64,000 nucleotides of DNA from DASQZK01 sp963771005 (GCA_963771005.1 CAVYRO010000006.1:186001-250000); one strand, 5' to 3'; shown: positions 1 through 10,046, counted from the first letter of the stretch. Numbers and translations are program-made. The notes: generated by a model from the sequence alone, not told the origin.

Positions 1-2
1 AG

Positions 3-1115
3 GAAGAAGTGGTTATGATCTCAAAATTGTGGACGGATCTTACCGGTTATACCCTGGAGGATATACCGACTATCCCGGATTGGACCCGGAAAGCCTACGG
101 AGAGAATGCAAAGGCGGGCAGGGAACACATTCTGAATCTTTATAAGATCAAAAGCCCGCAGTATGACGGGGAATGGGAAATACTGACCAAAAGCGGGGAG
201 AGACGCATCTGGGAGTTCAGGACCAGTCCCATCGGGCAGCTCCCCGACGGCCGTTTCGCCGTTAGCAGCATGGCAGTGGATATAACCGAACGTAAAGAAT
301 TTGAGCTTCAGCTCAAGGAGAAAACAGAGGAGATCGAAACGCAGAATGAAGAGTTGATGAGCATCAACCAGGAACTTCTTATTGCAAGGGACAGGGCCGA
401 AGAAAGCGACCAGCTCAAATCCTCCTTCATCGCGAATATGAGCCACGAGATCAGGACGCCGATGAATGGCATTATCGGTTTTGCAGGCCTGATCAATGAT
501 CCGGGCCTTTCGGATGAAAAAAGACAGCAATACGCTTCGGTGATCATAAAGTCGAGCGAACAATTGCTCAGGGTCATTGATAATATCGTTGAGATCTCCA
601 GGCTCGAAACCCGGCAGGTTAAATCCCTTGAACGCAGGTTTTGCCTCAATGACCTGCTCAATGACCTCCAGATGATCTTTGGGATAAAGGTCAGGGAATC
701 GGGAATTGACCTGATCCTTAAGAAAGGTCTTTCCGACAGGGACAGTACAATCCTTTCCGATGAAACCAAGCTGAACAAGATCCTCGGCAACCTTCTTGAA
801 AACGCACTCAAATTCACCAGGACCGGTTATATTGAGCTAGGATACAGGCTTAATCCACCGAACCTGGAAATCTATGTCAAGGACACCGGCATCGGGATCG
901 CGATCGAAAAACAAGCCGTTATTTTTGACCGTTTTTCCCAGGAGAACACCAATGCATCGGAAACGTATGGCGGACTTGGCCTTGGACTCTCCATCGCCAA
1001 GGAAAATACCGAACTTATGGGCGGATGGATAACCCTTGTCTCGGAAAAAAACAAGGGTTCGGTTTTTACAGTCACCATTCCTTACAAGCCGGTGTCTGAC
1101 GAAAATAACACTTGA
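3..1115 (+). CDS. PAS-domain sensor histidine kinase, 5' end outside window
   Basis: This is a membrane-free kinase fragment, and the frame stays open to the window edge. A GTG at 9 exists, but it would start inside a PAS fold, so the true start is probably upstream. Counted from that GTG, residues 1-97 are the end of a PAS domain with its C-terminal DITERK motif. Residues 98-135 are a coiled-coil linker. The HisKA H-box SHEIRTPMNG follows, with the phosphorylated His near 146. A HATPase domain follows with an N-box (NLLENALKF), a G1 box (DTGIG) and a GLGLGLSI box. No receiver domain follows, so the partner regulator is not visible. It is convergent with the aspartokinase gene, 19 bases away. 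The signal sensed cannot be read from what is present. Confidence 0.9.
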   Translation, partial: EEVVMISKLWTDLTGYTLEDIPTIPDWTRKAYGENAKAGREHILNLYKIKSPQYDGEWEILTKSGERRIWEFRTSPIGQLPDGRFAVSSMAVDITERKEFELQLKEKTEEIETQNEELMSINQELLIARDRAEESDQLKSSFIANMSHEIRTPMNGIIGFAGLINDPGLSDEKRQQYASVIIKSSEQLLRVIDNIVEISRLETRQVKSLERRFCLNDLLNDLQMIFGIKVRESGIDLILKKGLSDRDSTILSDETKLNKILGNLLENALKFTRTGYIELGYRLNPPNLEIYVKDTGIGIAIEKQAVIFDRFSQENTNASETYGGLGLGLSIAKENTELMGGWITLVSEKNKGSVFTVTIPYKPVSDENNT

Positions 1116-1134
1116 AATATTTTTCCCCGGAATT

Positions 1135-2400
1135 TCATTCCCCTTTGTCGCGCATTACCATCTGGGCCGTATTTAAATTATGCTGTTCCAGCACGATCTG
1201 CTTGGCTACGGTAACCCTTTTAATGGTTTCCTCATCGAAATAGCGGATCGTTACCAGTTCAAGACCATTTTCGGTCTCTACGGCAAAATGATCCTCCAGT
1301 TCGCGCACCACTTTGGGGATCCGGATCCTGTCGTTATTGACACATATCTTGAAAGAGATGGCAGAATTTTGCATCAGGTTAATCCTGAGATGATAATTTG
1401 CAAAGATCCCCAGGATGGTTTTCAGATTATCTTCCGCAATGAAAGAAAAATCTTTCGGGAAGATCTGTATGAGCACCTGGTCCATTTTGAAAATGAAGGA
1501 AGGCACAAGCCTGTCATTGCAGTCGCTTCCGATCAGGGTTCCGGGTTCGTCCGGATGAAGGAAAGACTTGACCCGTAACCGGATGTTCTTTTTCTTCAGG
1601 GGCTGTATTGTTTTGGGATGGATTACGCTGGCACCGTAGTATGCCAGTTCGATGGCATCAAAATAGGAAAGCTTCGGCAGGAGCACTGTATCGTCAAACC
1701 ATTTCGGATCGGCATTCAGCACTCCGGGAACATCCTTCCAGATGATGACCTCGGGTATATCAAGGAGGTAAGCCAGGATCGCCGCAGTGTAATCAGACCC
1801 TTCCCTTCCCAGGGTTGTGGTGATGTGGTTCACGGTAGAAGCCAGGAACCCCTGGGTGACCAGTACATCTTCATCGGTAAAATGAAAATTATTCCTCACC
1901 AGGACGGAGGAAAGTTCCCAGTCGACACGGCCTTCACGATACGTATCATCGGTGATCAGTGACTGCCGGATATCTTTCCAGCCCGACCGTATACCCGCCT
2001 CATTCAGGTAAGCGGCTACGATAACTGTCGACAGCAGTTCGCCGTTGCTTACTACCTGGTCATAATCAAAATCGAAGTTCATGGTGGGGGGATCTTCGAA
2101 TTTGGCCTGCATCGAGGCAAAGATCTTCTTCACTTCCGTGTAAACGGGATGATCGGTGCCGGGAAACAGATCCTGCATAATATAATAATGGTATGCCCTT
2201 AGGTTCTCAAAATTTTTCTCCAGTTCACCCGCTTGCCGGTTAACATAAAACTCCGTCAGTTTTTCCAGCGCGTTTGTGGTCTTCCCCATGGCCGATACAA
2301 CAACAATGATCTGCTCCCTGTACTTTTCAAGGATCCTGGCAATATTCCTTACGGCATCCGCGCTGCCTACCGATGCTCCGCCAAATTTGAACACTAACAT
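1135..2400 (-). CDS. lysC: Aspartate kinase (monofunctional)
   Basis: It phosphorylates L-aspartate, the first step toward lysine/diaminopimelate, threonine and methionine. The N-terminal kinase domain begins with KFGGAS at residues 5-10. It also has the substrate-binding stretch TTLGREGSDYTA near residues 195-206. The C-terminal ~130 residues look like the paired ACT domains used for feedback control. At 421 residues it fits a stand-alone enzyme; there is no homoserine dehydrogenase fusion. It is divergent from fbp with 127 bases between them. A TAnnTTTG-type box lies 24 bases before the ATG. The meso-DAP made from this branch would feed the MurE encoded later in the window. Which end product inhibits it cannot be told. 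Confidence 0.93.
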   Translation of the reverse strand: MLVFKFGGASVGSADAVRNIARILEKYREQIIVVVSAMGKTTNALEKLTEFYVNRQAGELEKNFENLRAYHYYIMQDLFPGTDHPVYTEVKKIFASMQAKFEDPPTMNFDFDYDQVVSNGELLSTVIVAAYLNEAGIRSGWKDIRQSLITDDTYREGRVDWELSSVLVRNNFHFTDEDVLVTQGFLASTVNHITTTLGREGSDYTAAILAYLLDIPEVIIWKDVPGVLNADPKWFDDTVLLPKLSYFDAIELAYYGASVIHPKTIQPLKKKNIRLRVKSFLHPDEPGTLIGSDCNDRLVPSFIFKMDQVLIQIFPKDFSFIAEDNLKTILGIFANYHLRINLMQNSAISFKICVNNDRIRIPKVVRELEDHFAVETENGLELVTIRYFDEETIKRVTVAKQIVLEQHNLNTAQMVMRDKGE

Positions 2401-2423
2401 AAAATAGGACGTTTTACAGGATA

Positions 2424-2431
2424 CAAATATA
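2424..2431 (-). promoter_or_regulatory. Predicted -7 box of the aspartate kinase promoter
   Basis: The minus strand reads TATATTTG, an exact match to the Bacteroidota sigma-factor -7 consensus TAnnTTTG, 24 bases before the aspartokinase ATG. No convincing TTTG -33 element is seen at the usual distance. Confidence 0.45.
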
Positions 2432-2527
2432 AGTTAACCTTTGCCAACCATGAAAATAAAACTCTTCCGCCTGTAAATAAGTGCCGGCCGGGAGAGTGTC
2501 AGTTTCACCCTGTAAAAATGAAAAAAC

Positions 2528-3550
2528 ATGTCAGACCAATACCGGCCACAGATCCTGAATGAATTCATAATCCAGCAACAGACGGCATTCCCTTATGCGA
2601 AGGGTGATCTTACCCGGATTTTAAACCACATCGGCGTTGCTTCGAAATACGTGAACCGGGAAGTGAATGCTGCCGGACTTGCTGACATTCTCGGCGAAAC
2701 GGGTACCACAAATATCCAGGGAGAGGATGTCAAGAAACTGGATCTCTTTGCCAATGAACAGTTCATCAAGATCCTCACTTCCAGCGGTGAAGTATGCGGC
2801 ATTGCCTCGGAAGAAAACAGCGAGATCGTTGCTTACGATAATACCCTTACCAAAGAAGGAAAGTATATACTGTGTATGGATCCACTCGATGGTTCCTCAA
2901 ATATCGATGTGAATGTCTCCATCGGGACTATCTTTTCCATATACAGGCGCATTACCCCGGTTGGCACCCTGCCCGGTGAAAAGGATATCTTGCAGCCGGG
3001 GACCAAACAGGTAGCTGCCGGTTACGTGATCTATGGATCGTCCACGATGCTGGTTTACACCACAGGACTCGGTGTAACGGGGTTCACGCTCGATCCGTCC
3101 ATCGGTGAATTTTGCCTCTCGCATTACCAGATCTGCACTCCTGCCGATGGAACGATTTACTCAATCAACGAAGGCTACTATAACCAGTTCTCTCCGGGGA
3201 TAAGGAAATATATTGACTATTGTAAGAGCGATGATGGCAAGGAACCCTATTCGGCCCGGTATATCGGATCACTGGTGGCTGACTTCCACCGGAACCTCAT
3301 GAAGGGAGGGATTTATATGTACCCACCCACTTCCAAACATCCGGAAGGGAAACTGCGGCTCCTTTATGAATGCAATCCCATAGCCTTCCTCGCCGAACAG
3401 GCCGCCGGATCGGCAACCGACGGAAACGGCAACCGGATCCTGGAAATACAGCCGGAATCGATCCACCAGCGTGTGCCCTTCTTTACCGGTTCAAAGCATA
3501 TGGTGAAAAAGGTAGAAGAAATGATCAGGGAAAATGCGGAAGTGGAATAA
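2528..3550 (+). CDS. fbp: Fructose-1,6-bisphosphatase, class I
   Basis: It hydrolyses fructose 1,6-bisphosphate to fructose 6-phosphate in gluconeogenesis. The 340-residue protein has the class I metal site CMDPLDGSSNIDVN (near residues 117-130). It also has the sugar-phosphate region RYIGSLVADFHRNLMKGG and the late GKLRLLYECNPIAFLAEQA segment. Length and motifs match the plant/proteobacterial class I enzyme, not the large Firmicutes-type class III Fbp also found in Bacteroides. The ATG at 2528 is the only sensible start. It is divergent from aspartokinase and followed by Mfd after about 180 bases. Confidence 0.95.
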   Translation: MSDQYRPQILNEFIIQQQTAFPYAKGDLTRILNHIGVASKYVNREVNAAGLADILGETGTTNIQGEDVKKLDLFANEQFIKILTSSGEVCGIASEENSEIVAYDNTLTKEGKYILCMDPLDGSSNIDVNVSIGTIFSIYRRITPVGTLPGEKDILQPGTKQVAAGYVIYGSSTMLVYTTGLGVTGFTLDPSIGEFCLSHYQICTPADGTIYSINEGYYNQFSPGIRKYIDYCKSDDGKEPYSARYIGSLVADFHRNLMKGGIYMYPPTSKHPEGKLRLLYECNPIAFLAEQAAGSATDGNGNRILEIQPESIHQRVPFFTGSKHMVKKVEEMIRENAEVE

Positions 3551-3707
3551 TGAAAAACCGGCAGGCACTTGTCCGGGTGGGCAACAACCCGGCTATACGG
3601 AGCGCTTTCCAGCTTCCCCTGCAAAAATATCATTTCGTATCCGCCCGGCCCGTCACTCTCTTTTAATCCTTTCGGATAAGGGTTGCCGGAATCGGCCGAT
3701 TTTTCAT

Positions 3708-3715
3708 TAGATTTG
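3708..3715 (+). promoter_or_regulatory. Predicted mfd promoter (-7 box)
   Basis: TAGATTTG matches TAnnTTTG exactly and ends 17 bases before the mfd ATG. A TTG at 3683-3685 lies 22 bases upstream, close to the expected -33 element spacing. Confidence 0.5.
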
Positions 3716-3732
3716 CACCCGGAATCGCAGAG

Positions 3733-6700
3733 ATGTTATTGGATATTTATAAAGAGCGGGCTGAAACAGGAAAGATTGCCGGTCATTTACAAGAACCGGA
3801 CGGGAAAGTTCTGCACCTCAAAGGGCTTTCGGGCTCTTCCCGGGCGGCTTTCATTTATGCCTGCCTGGCGAAAACACGTGGATCCCATCTCATTATCCTG
3901 AACGAAAAAGAGGAAGCCGCTTATTTCTACAACGACCTTATCACCCTTGGCGGCACAGAGCATATCCTGTTTTTTCCTTCCTCCTATACCCGATCCATTC
4001 AATATAAAAAGACAGATGAGGCAAATATCATCACCCGTACGCAAGTCCTCAAGAGACTGAATGAGCGCAGGGTGGAGAGTTTTGTCGTCACCTACCCGGA
4101 AGCATTGATGGAAAGGGTGATAAGCCGCAAAGGACTCGATGACAATACCCTTCAGATGAAGGAAGGCGAGAAGATCCCGCGTGAATTCCTGAAAGAACTC
4201 CTGGAGACCTATAAATTTCAGCTGGTCGATTTCGTTTATGAGCCGGGACAATATGCCCTAAGGGGAAGCATCATCGATATATTTTCTTACTCTTCCACCC
4301 ATCCCTGCCGGATCGATTTCTTTGGTGACGAGGTGGAATCCATCCGTACCTTTGATCCCGAGACCCAGCTTTCGGTCGACAAGATCAAAAAAATGACCAT
4401 CGTACCAAATATCCAGTGGGAGAAGGAAAGAAATGTGAAGCGCGTCTCTTTTTTTGAATATCTTCCCAAAAACACATCGGTGTGGACCAATGATCTGGGG
4501 ATCATCTTCAGCCGCATCGATGATATCTGGGACAAAACTGCCTTTGAGGATGATGCGGACAAAACCCTGGTAAAGAGCGAAGTGATCGTGAATTCGCACG
4601 ATCTGATCCATGACATGGGCAGGCTGAACAAGATTGAATTCGGCGGCTTCTTTCTAAAAAATGCCGTTGACGAATTCACGATAAATACTTCACCGCAGCC
4701 AGTATTCAATAAGAATTTCGATCTTCTCGGTTCGGACATCCGTCAGCGGGCTATGGACGGTTACGAGGTACGCGTTCTTTCCGACAGTGAGAGCCAGATT
4801 GCACGCCTGAAGGAGATCTTCCACGAGATCGATCCGGGAATCCATTTTGTGCCGGTACTGAAAACCCTTCACGAAGGATTCATCGATCATGACCTGAAGA
4901 TCTGCCTGTACACAGATCACCAGATCTTCGAACGGTACCACAAATTCCGGATCCATGACCGTTACAACAGGAGAGAATCCATCTCCCTCAGGGAACTTAC
5001 GGATCTTAAGCCGGGCGATTATATCGTGCATATCGATCACGGGATAGGCATTTTCGGCGGTCTGGAAACGATCGAGGTCAACGGCAGGAAACAGGAATCC
5101 ATTCGTCTCATTTATAAAGACAAAGACGTTCTTTTCGTAAGCATACATTCGTTGCACCGGATCTCAAAATATAAGGGCAGGGACAATGATCCGCCTAAAA
5201 TCTATAAGCTGGGGACGGGTGCGTGGCAGAAATTAAAGGCTACCACCAGGAAGAAGGTTAAAGATATTGCAGTCGAACTGATCAGGTTATATGCAGGAAG
5301 GATGGAGGAAGAAGGATTTATGTTCAGTCCGGATACTTACCTCCAGCAGGAACTGGAAGCTTCTTTCATTTACGAGGATACGCCCGACCAGCAAAAGGCT
5401 ACGCGCGAGGTGAAGGAAGGCATGGAATCAGAACATCCCATGGACAGGCTTGTGTGCGGTGATGTCGGTTTCGGGAAAACGGAAATCGCCATCAGAGCGG
5501 CCTTCAAGGCTGTGACAGATTCAAAACAGGTTGCCGTTCTCGTTCCAACAACGATCCTGGCCTTGCAGCATTACAACACCTTCAGGGAACGGCTCAACGG
5601 ATTTCCCTGCACGGTTGAATATATCAGCCGTCTGAGGAGTGCCGCAAGTCAAAAGGCTGTCCTCGGCAAGCTGACACGGGGAGAGGTTGATATCGTGATC
5701 GGTACACATAAACTTGTGGGCAAAGATGTTAAATTCAAGGATCTCGGCCTGCTGATCATTGATGAGGAACAAAAATTCGGAGTGAGCGTGAAGGAAAAAC
5801 TGAGGCAGATGAAACTCAATGTGGATACGCTGACCCTCACCGCCACACCCATTCCCCGAACCCTTCAATTCTCGCTGATGGGCGCCCGCGACTTGTCGAT
5901 CATCAACACCCCGCCACCCAACCGGCATCCTATCATCACCGAGCTGCACACCTTCAATGAAGATATCATTAAGGAAGCCATAGAATATGAAGTAAACCGC
6001 GGAGGACAGGTTTTCTTCATTCATAACCGGGTACAGAATATAACCGAAGTGGAACAGGTCATCAACCGCCTCTGCAAAGGAGTACGGACGGTGATCGCCC
6101 ATGGGCAGATGGAAGGCCGGAAGCTTGAGAATATCATGCTCGATTTTATGCAGGGTTACTTCGATGTGCTGATCGCCACATCGATCATTGAATCGGGACT
6201 TGACATCCCCAATACGAACACGATCATCATCAATAATGCCCACCATTTCGGGCTTAGTGACCTGCACCAGCTCCGCGGCCGTGTTGGACGATCCAACAAG
6301 AAAGCCTTCTGCTACCTCCTTGCGCCACCCGTCCAGCTGCTCACGCCCGAAGCGAAAAGACGACTCCGCGCCATTGAGGAATATTCGGAGCTCGGGAGCG
6401 GGATGAATATCGCCATGCAGGATCTCGACATCCGTGGTGCAGGAAATCTACTGGGTGCGGAGCAGAGCGGTTTCATAGCAGACATTGGGCTGGAGACTTA
6501 CCAGCGTATCCTGGCGGAAACGATCCTCGAACTTAAGGAAAATGAATTTCGTGATGTATTTATGACACCCGGTGAAGAGGAAAAGGAGCACGATTATGTT
6601 ACCGATTGTCAGATCGACACCGATCTCTCGGTATTATTTCCCGAATCCTATATCTCCAATATCTCGGAAAGGATCCGGCTTTACAGGGAGCTCGATAATA

Positions 6701-7059
6701 TCAGCGAAGAAGCTTACCTTCAGGATTTCGCCGACAAACTGATCGACCGGTTCGGCCAGATCCCGGTTCAGACCCAGGAACTGATGAACACGGTCAGGCT
6801 TAGGTGGAAGGCAGTGAAACTGGGTATCGAGAAGATGATCATCAAGAATAAAAAGCTGATATGCTATTTCATTCCTGACCAGGAATCATCATACTACCAG
6901 TCGCCGGTATTCGGGAGGGTGCTCCAATACGTTCAGAAACAGTCATCAAGAGTGCAGATGCGGGAGGAGAACAACAAACTGAGCCTGATCATCACCGGTA
7001 TCGATTCCATCCTCAAAGCGATTTCCGTACTGGATGAAATCGCGGGAACCGTCGCCTGA
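3733..7059 (+). CDS. mfd: Transcription-repair coupling factor
   Basis: This DNA translocase removes stalled RNA polymerase at lesions and recruits UvrA. At 1108 residues it is close to the usual 1,100-1,170. The N-terminal third is the UvrB-homology region. A CarD-like RNA polymerase interaction domain starts near residue 420 (LKPGDYIVHIDHGIG). A RecG-like helicase follows with Walker A GDVGFGKTE at 576-584, motif II IDEEQKFG and motif III TATPIPRTL. Motif VI lies in HQLRGRVGRS. The last ~150 residues form the TRCF C-terminal domain that masks the UvrA-binding surface. The ATG at 3733 follows a promoter-like box. It is a single gene and convergent with the small lipoprotein gene. Confidence 0.97.
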   Translation: MLLDIYKERAETGKIAGHLQEPDGKVLHLKGLSGSSRAAFIYACLAKTRGSHLIILNEKEEAAYFYNDLITLGGTEHILFFPSSYTRSIQYKKTDEANIITRTQVLKRLNERRVESFVVTYPEALMERVISRKGLDDNTLQMKEGEKIPREFLKELLETYKFQLVDFVYEPGQYALRGSIIDIFSYSSTHPCRIDFFGDEVESIRTFDPETQLSVDKIKKMTIVPNIQWEKERNVKRVSFFEYLPKNTSVWTNDLGIIFSRIDDIWDKTAFEDDADKTLVKSEVIVNSHDLIHDMGRLNKIEFGGFFLKNAVDEFTINTSPQPVFNKNFDLLGSDIRQRAMDGYEVRVLSDSESQIARLKEIFHEIDPGIHFVPVLKTLHEGFIDHDLKICLYTDHQIFERYHKFRIHDRYNRRESISLRELTDLKPGDYIVHIDHGIGIFGGLETIEVNGRKQESIRLIYKDKDVLFVSIHSLHRISKYKGRDNDPPKIYKLGTGAWQKLKATTRKKVKDIAVELIRLYAGRMEEEGFMFSPDTYLQQELEASFIYEDTPDQQKATREVKEGMESEHPMDRLVCGDVGFGKTEIAIRAAFKAVTDSKQVAVLVPTTILALQHYNTFRERLNGFPCTVEYISRLRSAASQKAVLGKLTRGEVDIVIGTHKLVGKDVKFKDLGLLIIDEEQKFGVSVKEKLRQMKLNVDTLTLTATPIPRTLQFSLMGARDLSIINTPPPNRHPIITELHTFNEDIIKEAIEYEVNRGGQVFFIHNRVQNITEVEQVINRLCKGVRTVIAHGQMEGRKLENIMLDFMQGYFDVLIATSIIESGLDIPNTNTIIINNAHHFGLSDLHQLRGRVGRSNKKAFCYLLAPPVQLLTPEAKRRLRAIEEYSELGSGMNIAMQDLDIRGAGNLLGAEQSGFIADIGLETYQRILAETILELKENEFRDVFMTPGEEEKEHDYVTDCQIDTDLSVLFPESYISNISERIRLYRELDNISEEAYLQDFADKLIDRFGQIPVQTQELMNTVRLRWKAVKLGIEKMIIKNKKLICYFIPDQESSYYQSPVFGRVLQYVQKQSSRVQMREENNKLSLIITGIDSILKAISVLDEIAGTVA

Positions 7060-7126
7060 CAAACTCATGCCCGAGTGTGTCCGTAAGATCTCATTGTATA
7101 AAATCAGACTTTAGCGTCCCTGCCAT

Positions 7127-7501
7127 TCACTTTACATCAACGTAAAAAAACACGCTGTCCCTTGAGGTATTCAAAGTATTATCCTGAGCGCCAAGGACCA
7201 GCTTGTACGCCCCGGTTTCCAGGCTGAGCGTCCGGGTACCCTCGCGAGGTATGCTTACTTTTTCACCGTCGTTAAGGATATACCAGGCTTCCCGGAAATT
7301 TGTTTCCTTAATCGTATATTCAAGATTTACTTCCATGGTTGGGTAGGTCACATCCGGTTCCGGTGAAATAATGGTTATTTCGGGATAGGTGAAATCAACC
7401 GTTGTTTCGTGGTTGCATCCCGGCAGGCCTAATGCCCATGCAATAAGCAGGATCAGACTCATCATCCTGGGTATCTTCCCTATATTTTTATGATCCCTCA
7501 T
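7127..7501 (-). CDS. Small predicted lipoprotein
   Basis: No family was recognised. The ATG at 7501 gives 124 residues. It has a hydrophobic signal ending in the lipobox LPGC (Cys 29), so the mature protein should be lipid-anchored outside the inner membrane. The mature part is about 95 residues of beta-rich sequence with the flow EITIISPEPDVTYP and VFFYVDVK at the end. This suggests a single immunoglobulin-like fold. The frame extends upstream to 7570, but that extension puts basic residues before the signal and is probably untranslated; an ATG at 7465 is another option. It is convergent with mfd. Confidence 0.7.
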   Translation of the reverse strand: MRDHKNIGKIPRMMSLILLIAWALGLPGCNHETTVDFTYPEITIISPEPDVTYPTMEVNLEYTIKETNFREAWYILNDGEKVSIPREGTRTLSLETGAYKLVLGAQDNTLNTSRDSVFFYVDVK

Positions 7502-7644
7502 CTCATTCTTCCCCGGTTTAGCCTGCAGAGAACGGAAAACCCGCAGTGGCTTTCCCCGGATAAAGAACAACGGAAAAGGCCGGGATGTTTATCATTGTCT
7601 TCTCCATGCACCACAGATCAGTAAGAAAAAAGATAACCCGCAGT

Positions 7645-7727
7645 CCCGGTAATTTCGGCTGCGCTCAATGTATTGAGAAGCCGAAGGGCGGCCCCTGTAC
7701 CGCCTGAGGCGGACAAAGGGCCGCCCC
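7645..7727. repeat. Nested palindromic (REP-like) element
   Basis: Outer arms GGGCGGCCC (7686-7694) and GGGCCGCCC (7718-7726) are perfect inverted repeats. They enclose an inner perfect hairpin CCGCC-TGA-GGCGG (7700-7712). A second inverted pair flanks it on the left, with AGCCGAA on one arm and TTCGGCT on the other. It sits about 30 bases beyond the ppiD-like stop. There is no T tract, so it is not a simple intrinsic terminator. It may protect the 3' end of the mRNA or be a dispersed REP-type element. Confidence 0.6.
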
Positions 7728-7754
7728 TCATCCTGTTTTACCGGAAAAATGTTA

Positions 7755-9893
7755 TCAATAGAATTTAATGCGGTTATCCTCGATATCTGCATTTTCCTTA
7801 AGGGCGTTATAACCTTCATAGGCTACCCGGCTCTGGAGACCGTATTTGAGTCTGAACTCGGCGGACTGCTGATCCGGGCTCTCGGGAATTTCCCTGCCGG
7901 TGACATCGATCACGAATACGCCATTCTCACCCTCAACCGCACCGGACAGCTGCTTTTCAGGCATAACGAAAGCTTTGGCAACTACTGCGGGTTCAAGGCC
8001 GACACCAGTTACAAAGGGATTTGTGAACCTGACCTTGGAAGCCTCTGAGACTTGCGAATTCAGTGCAGTTGCGGCATCATCAATGGAGGTGCTTCCTGAA
8101 ATTTTTTCCTTCACCTGTGAAGCGAGTTTATCGAGTTTCTCCTTTTTCATCAGGGCGATCTCGATTTCGGTCTTTACATCTTCGAGCGGTGCATATCCTT
8201 TTTCCTTGACATCGGTGAGGGCGGCAACCACATATTTATCCGTCAGGTCAAAGATCTGGCTTACCGTGTTTTCATCGTTCTCATAAGCCCATTTTATCAA
8301 TTCACGCGAGCTTTCCAGGCCGGGGATGGTTTCATCGTTCCTTTTCAGATCGGTGGCAAATCGCGGCGAGATATTTTTAGATGCGCAAAGGTCCCTGAAC
8401 TTCTGGATACTTGTTGCTTCACCCCTGAACTGAACGGCTTCGGAATATATTTTCTGGTAAGTTTCATCACTCGGGATCAGTTCGCGCTGGATGATGGCAA
8501 GTTTAGCCTTTTTCACCTTCGGGCTCTGAGCTTCGATCTTCAGAACATGATACCCGAACTTGGTCTTTACGACTTTTACGTCACCAACATTACCGTAGAA
8601 TGCGGCATCGGCGAAAGGTTTCACCATAGCTTCCTCGGTGAACCATCCCAGGTCTCCGCCGATCTGGCGGTTTGACTGGTCGGCTGAAAATTCCCGGGCG
8701 AGGGAAGCGAAATCCTGGCCTTTATCGATCTGTGTCTTCAGGCTGTCTGCAATTTCTTTAGCCCTGTCATCATCTCTCTGCACGCTGAGGCTGATCAAAA
8801 TATGCCTGGCTCTGACCGAGTCGGGAACATCGGTGAATCCCATGAGTCTGGCCAGCTTGTATGCGCCGTCATCGAAATAGGGACCGGCAACAAAACCGGG
8901 TTTAGCATTGAAAATGGAGTCTCTGATGGATTCGGGAAGTTCATTCTTTCCGAAATTCATGTCTTTATAGGGGGCATCCGAATTGCTGTTCACGAAGTCA
9001 ACGGGTTTATCGGACCTCTCAAAAGCCATTTTGGTCTGGGAAACGTAGTCAAGAGCATTCTGCTCATCCTTGTCGGAGGGTTTCACGTTGAAAACAACAT
9101 ATTCCAGGCTTCTGCCCTCTTCCTGTTTATACAGGTTTTTGTGGGATTCATAATAATCATTTATTGCGGCGTCATCCACTTTTACCTCATCATCGGCGAT
9201 GGTGTTGAAAGGAAGGTATACAAAACTGAAATCCACCGTCGAGCCCGTTTCTTTGGCATATTCCTTTATTTCGAGGGAATTGGGAGAAAGCCCTTTCCTG
9301 ACGAGGGTAAAATATTTCTGTCCCAGTCTTTCGTCAACGATCTGATCCTCGATATAGATCCAGCGTTTCCTCTCGTTTTTGTAAACATCATTGCTTATTG
9401 CACTGAAGTAATTCATCATCTGGTAGCGGTTGAATTCCCCTGTTTCCGGATTGGTAAACATCCTTCTGACAATTGGATTCGGTTCTTCCATCATTACGTT
9501 GGATCCGCCCGCATTTATAGAATCACCAAGCAGCATGGTTTTCAATTCATCGACGCTGACTGTTATTCCGAGTTTTTCAATCCTGGAGTTCAGAATGATA
9601 TCCCTTACGGTATTCTGCCAAACTTCCTGCCGTATGCCGTCCATGGTCTGCTGATCAAGCGACTGCAATTGATAACTTGTGCGGTAAAATTCAGACAGTT
9701 GCTCAATTTTGGAATTATAATCCATGTAATTGATCGATTTACCGTCAATTTCTGCCACTTCAAGGCGTTTCCTGGAAAACACGGAGGGACCTGAATTCAG
9801 GAGGTCCCCAAGAATGAACGCCAAAAGTGATAAACCAATTACCACTGCCACCAGCAAACCTGCCTTATTCCTTATTTTCTGTAATGTTGCCAT
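7755..9893 (-). CDS. ppiD: Peptidylprolyl isomerase, SurA/PpiD-like membrane chaperone
   Basis: This is a periplasmic folding factor anchored in the inner membrane. Residues 12-32 form one transmembrane segment. They are followed by a SurA_N-type chaperone region (to about residue 330). One parvulin (PPIC) domain follows near 355-460, recognised by ARHILISL, GGDLGWF and FGYHVLKIE. A C-terminal chaperone half completes the 712 residues, longer than E. coli PpiD (623) but normal for this phylum. The final residues are polar. It lies upstream of the repeat array, in the same direction as the CNNM gene, and probably belonged to that gene series before the array separated them. Substrates are likely outer-membrane proteins, by family knowledge only. 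Confidence 0.88.
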   Translation of the reverse strand: MATLQKIRNKAGLLVAVVIGLSLLAFILGDLLNSGPSVFSRKRLEVAEIDGKSINYMDYNSKIEQLSEFYRTSYQLQSLDQQTMDGIRQEVWQNTVRDIILNSRIEKLGITVSVDELKTMLLGDSINAGGSNVMMEEPNPIVRRMFTNPETGEFNRYQMMNYFSAISNDVYKNERKRWIYIEDQIVDERLGQKYFTLVRKGLSPNSLEIKEYAKETGSTVDFSFVYLPFNTIADDEVKVDDAAINDYYESHKNLYKQEEGRSLEYVVFNVKPSDKDEQNALDYVSQTKMAFERSDKPVDFVNSNSDAPYKDMNFGKNELPESIRDSIFNAKPGFVAGPYFDDGAYKLARLMGFTDVPDSVRARHILISLSVQRDDDRAKEIADSLKTQIDKGQDFASLAREFSADQSNRQIGGDLGWFTEEAMVKPFADAAFYGNVGDVKVVKTKFGYHVLKIEAQSPKVKKAKLAIIQRELIPSDETYQKIYSEAVQFRGEATSIQKFRDLCASKNISPRFATDLKRNDETIPGLESSRELIKWAYENDENTVSQIFDLTDKYVVAALTDVKEKGYAPLEDVKTEIEIALMKKEKLDKLASQVKEKISGSTSIDDAATALNSQVSEASKVRFTNPFVTGVGLEPAVVAKAFVMPEKQLSGAVEGENGVFVIDVTGREIPESPDQQSAEFRLKYGLQSRVAYEGYNALKENADIEDNRIKFY

Positions 9894-10046
9894 TTACCGA
9901 TACTTAATTAAAACTTATTTTTTTTCAGGCTACGAATATAGTAATTTCAATTGTGAAACATGCAAATTGAAACCGATAATTCTGACAACGACCATAGGAT
10001 ATGACAGAATCGGAAATGTCTTGTTTTACAGGCAGATCATCAGAAT

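Noticed and set aside
3574..3593. CCGGGT...ACCCGG hairpin after fbp as terminator
   Set aside because: The stem is 6 bases and no T tract follows; too weak to call.
5521..6267. Long minus-strand frame opposite mfd
   Set aside because: It mirrors the helicase domain of mfd; no protein-like features.
8802..9794. Long open frame on the plus strand opposite the ppiD-like gene (330 codons)
   Set aside because: It lies within a strongly supported minus-strand gene, has no recognisable domain, and is a reading-frame shadow.
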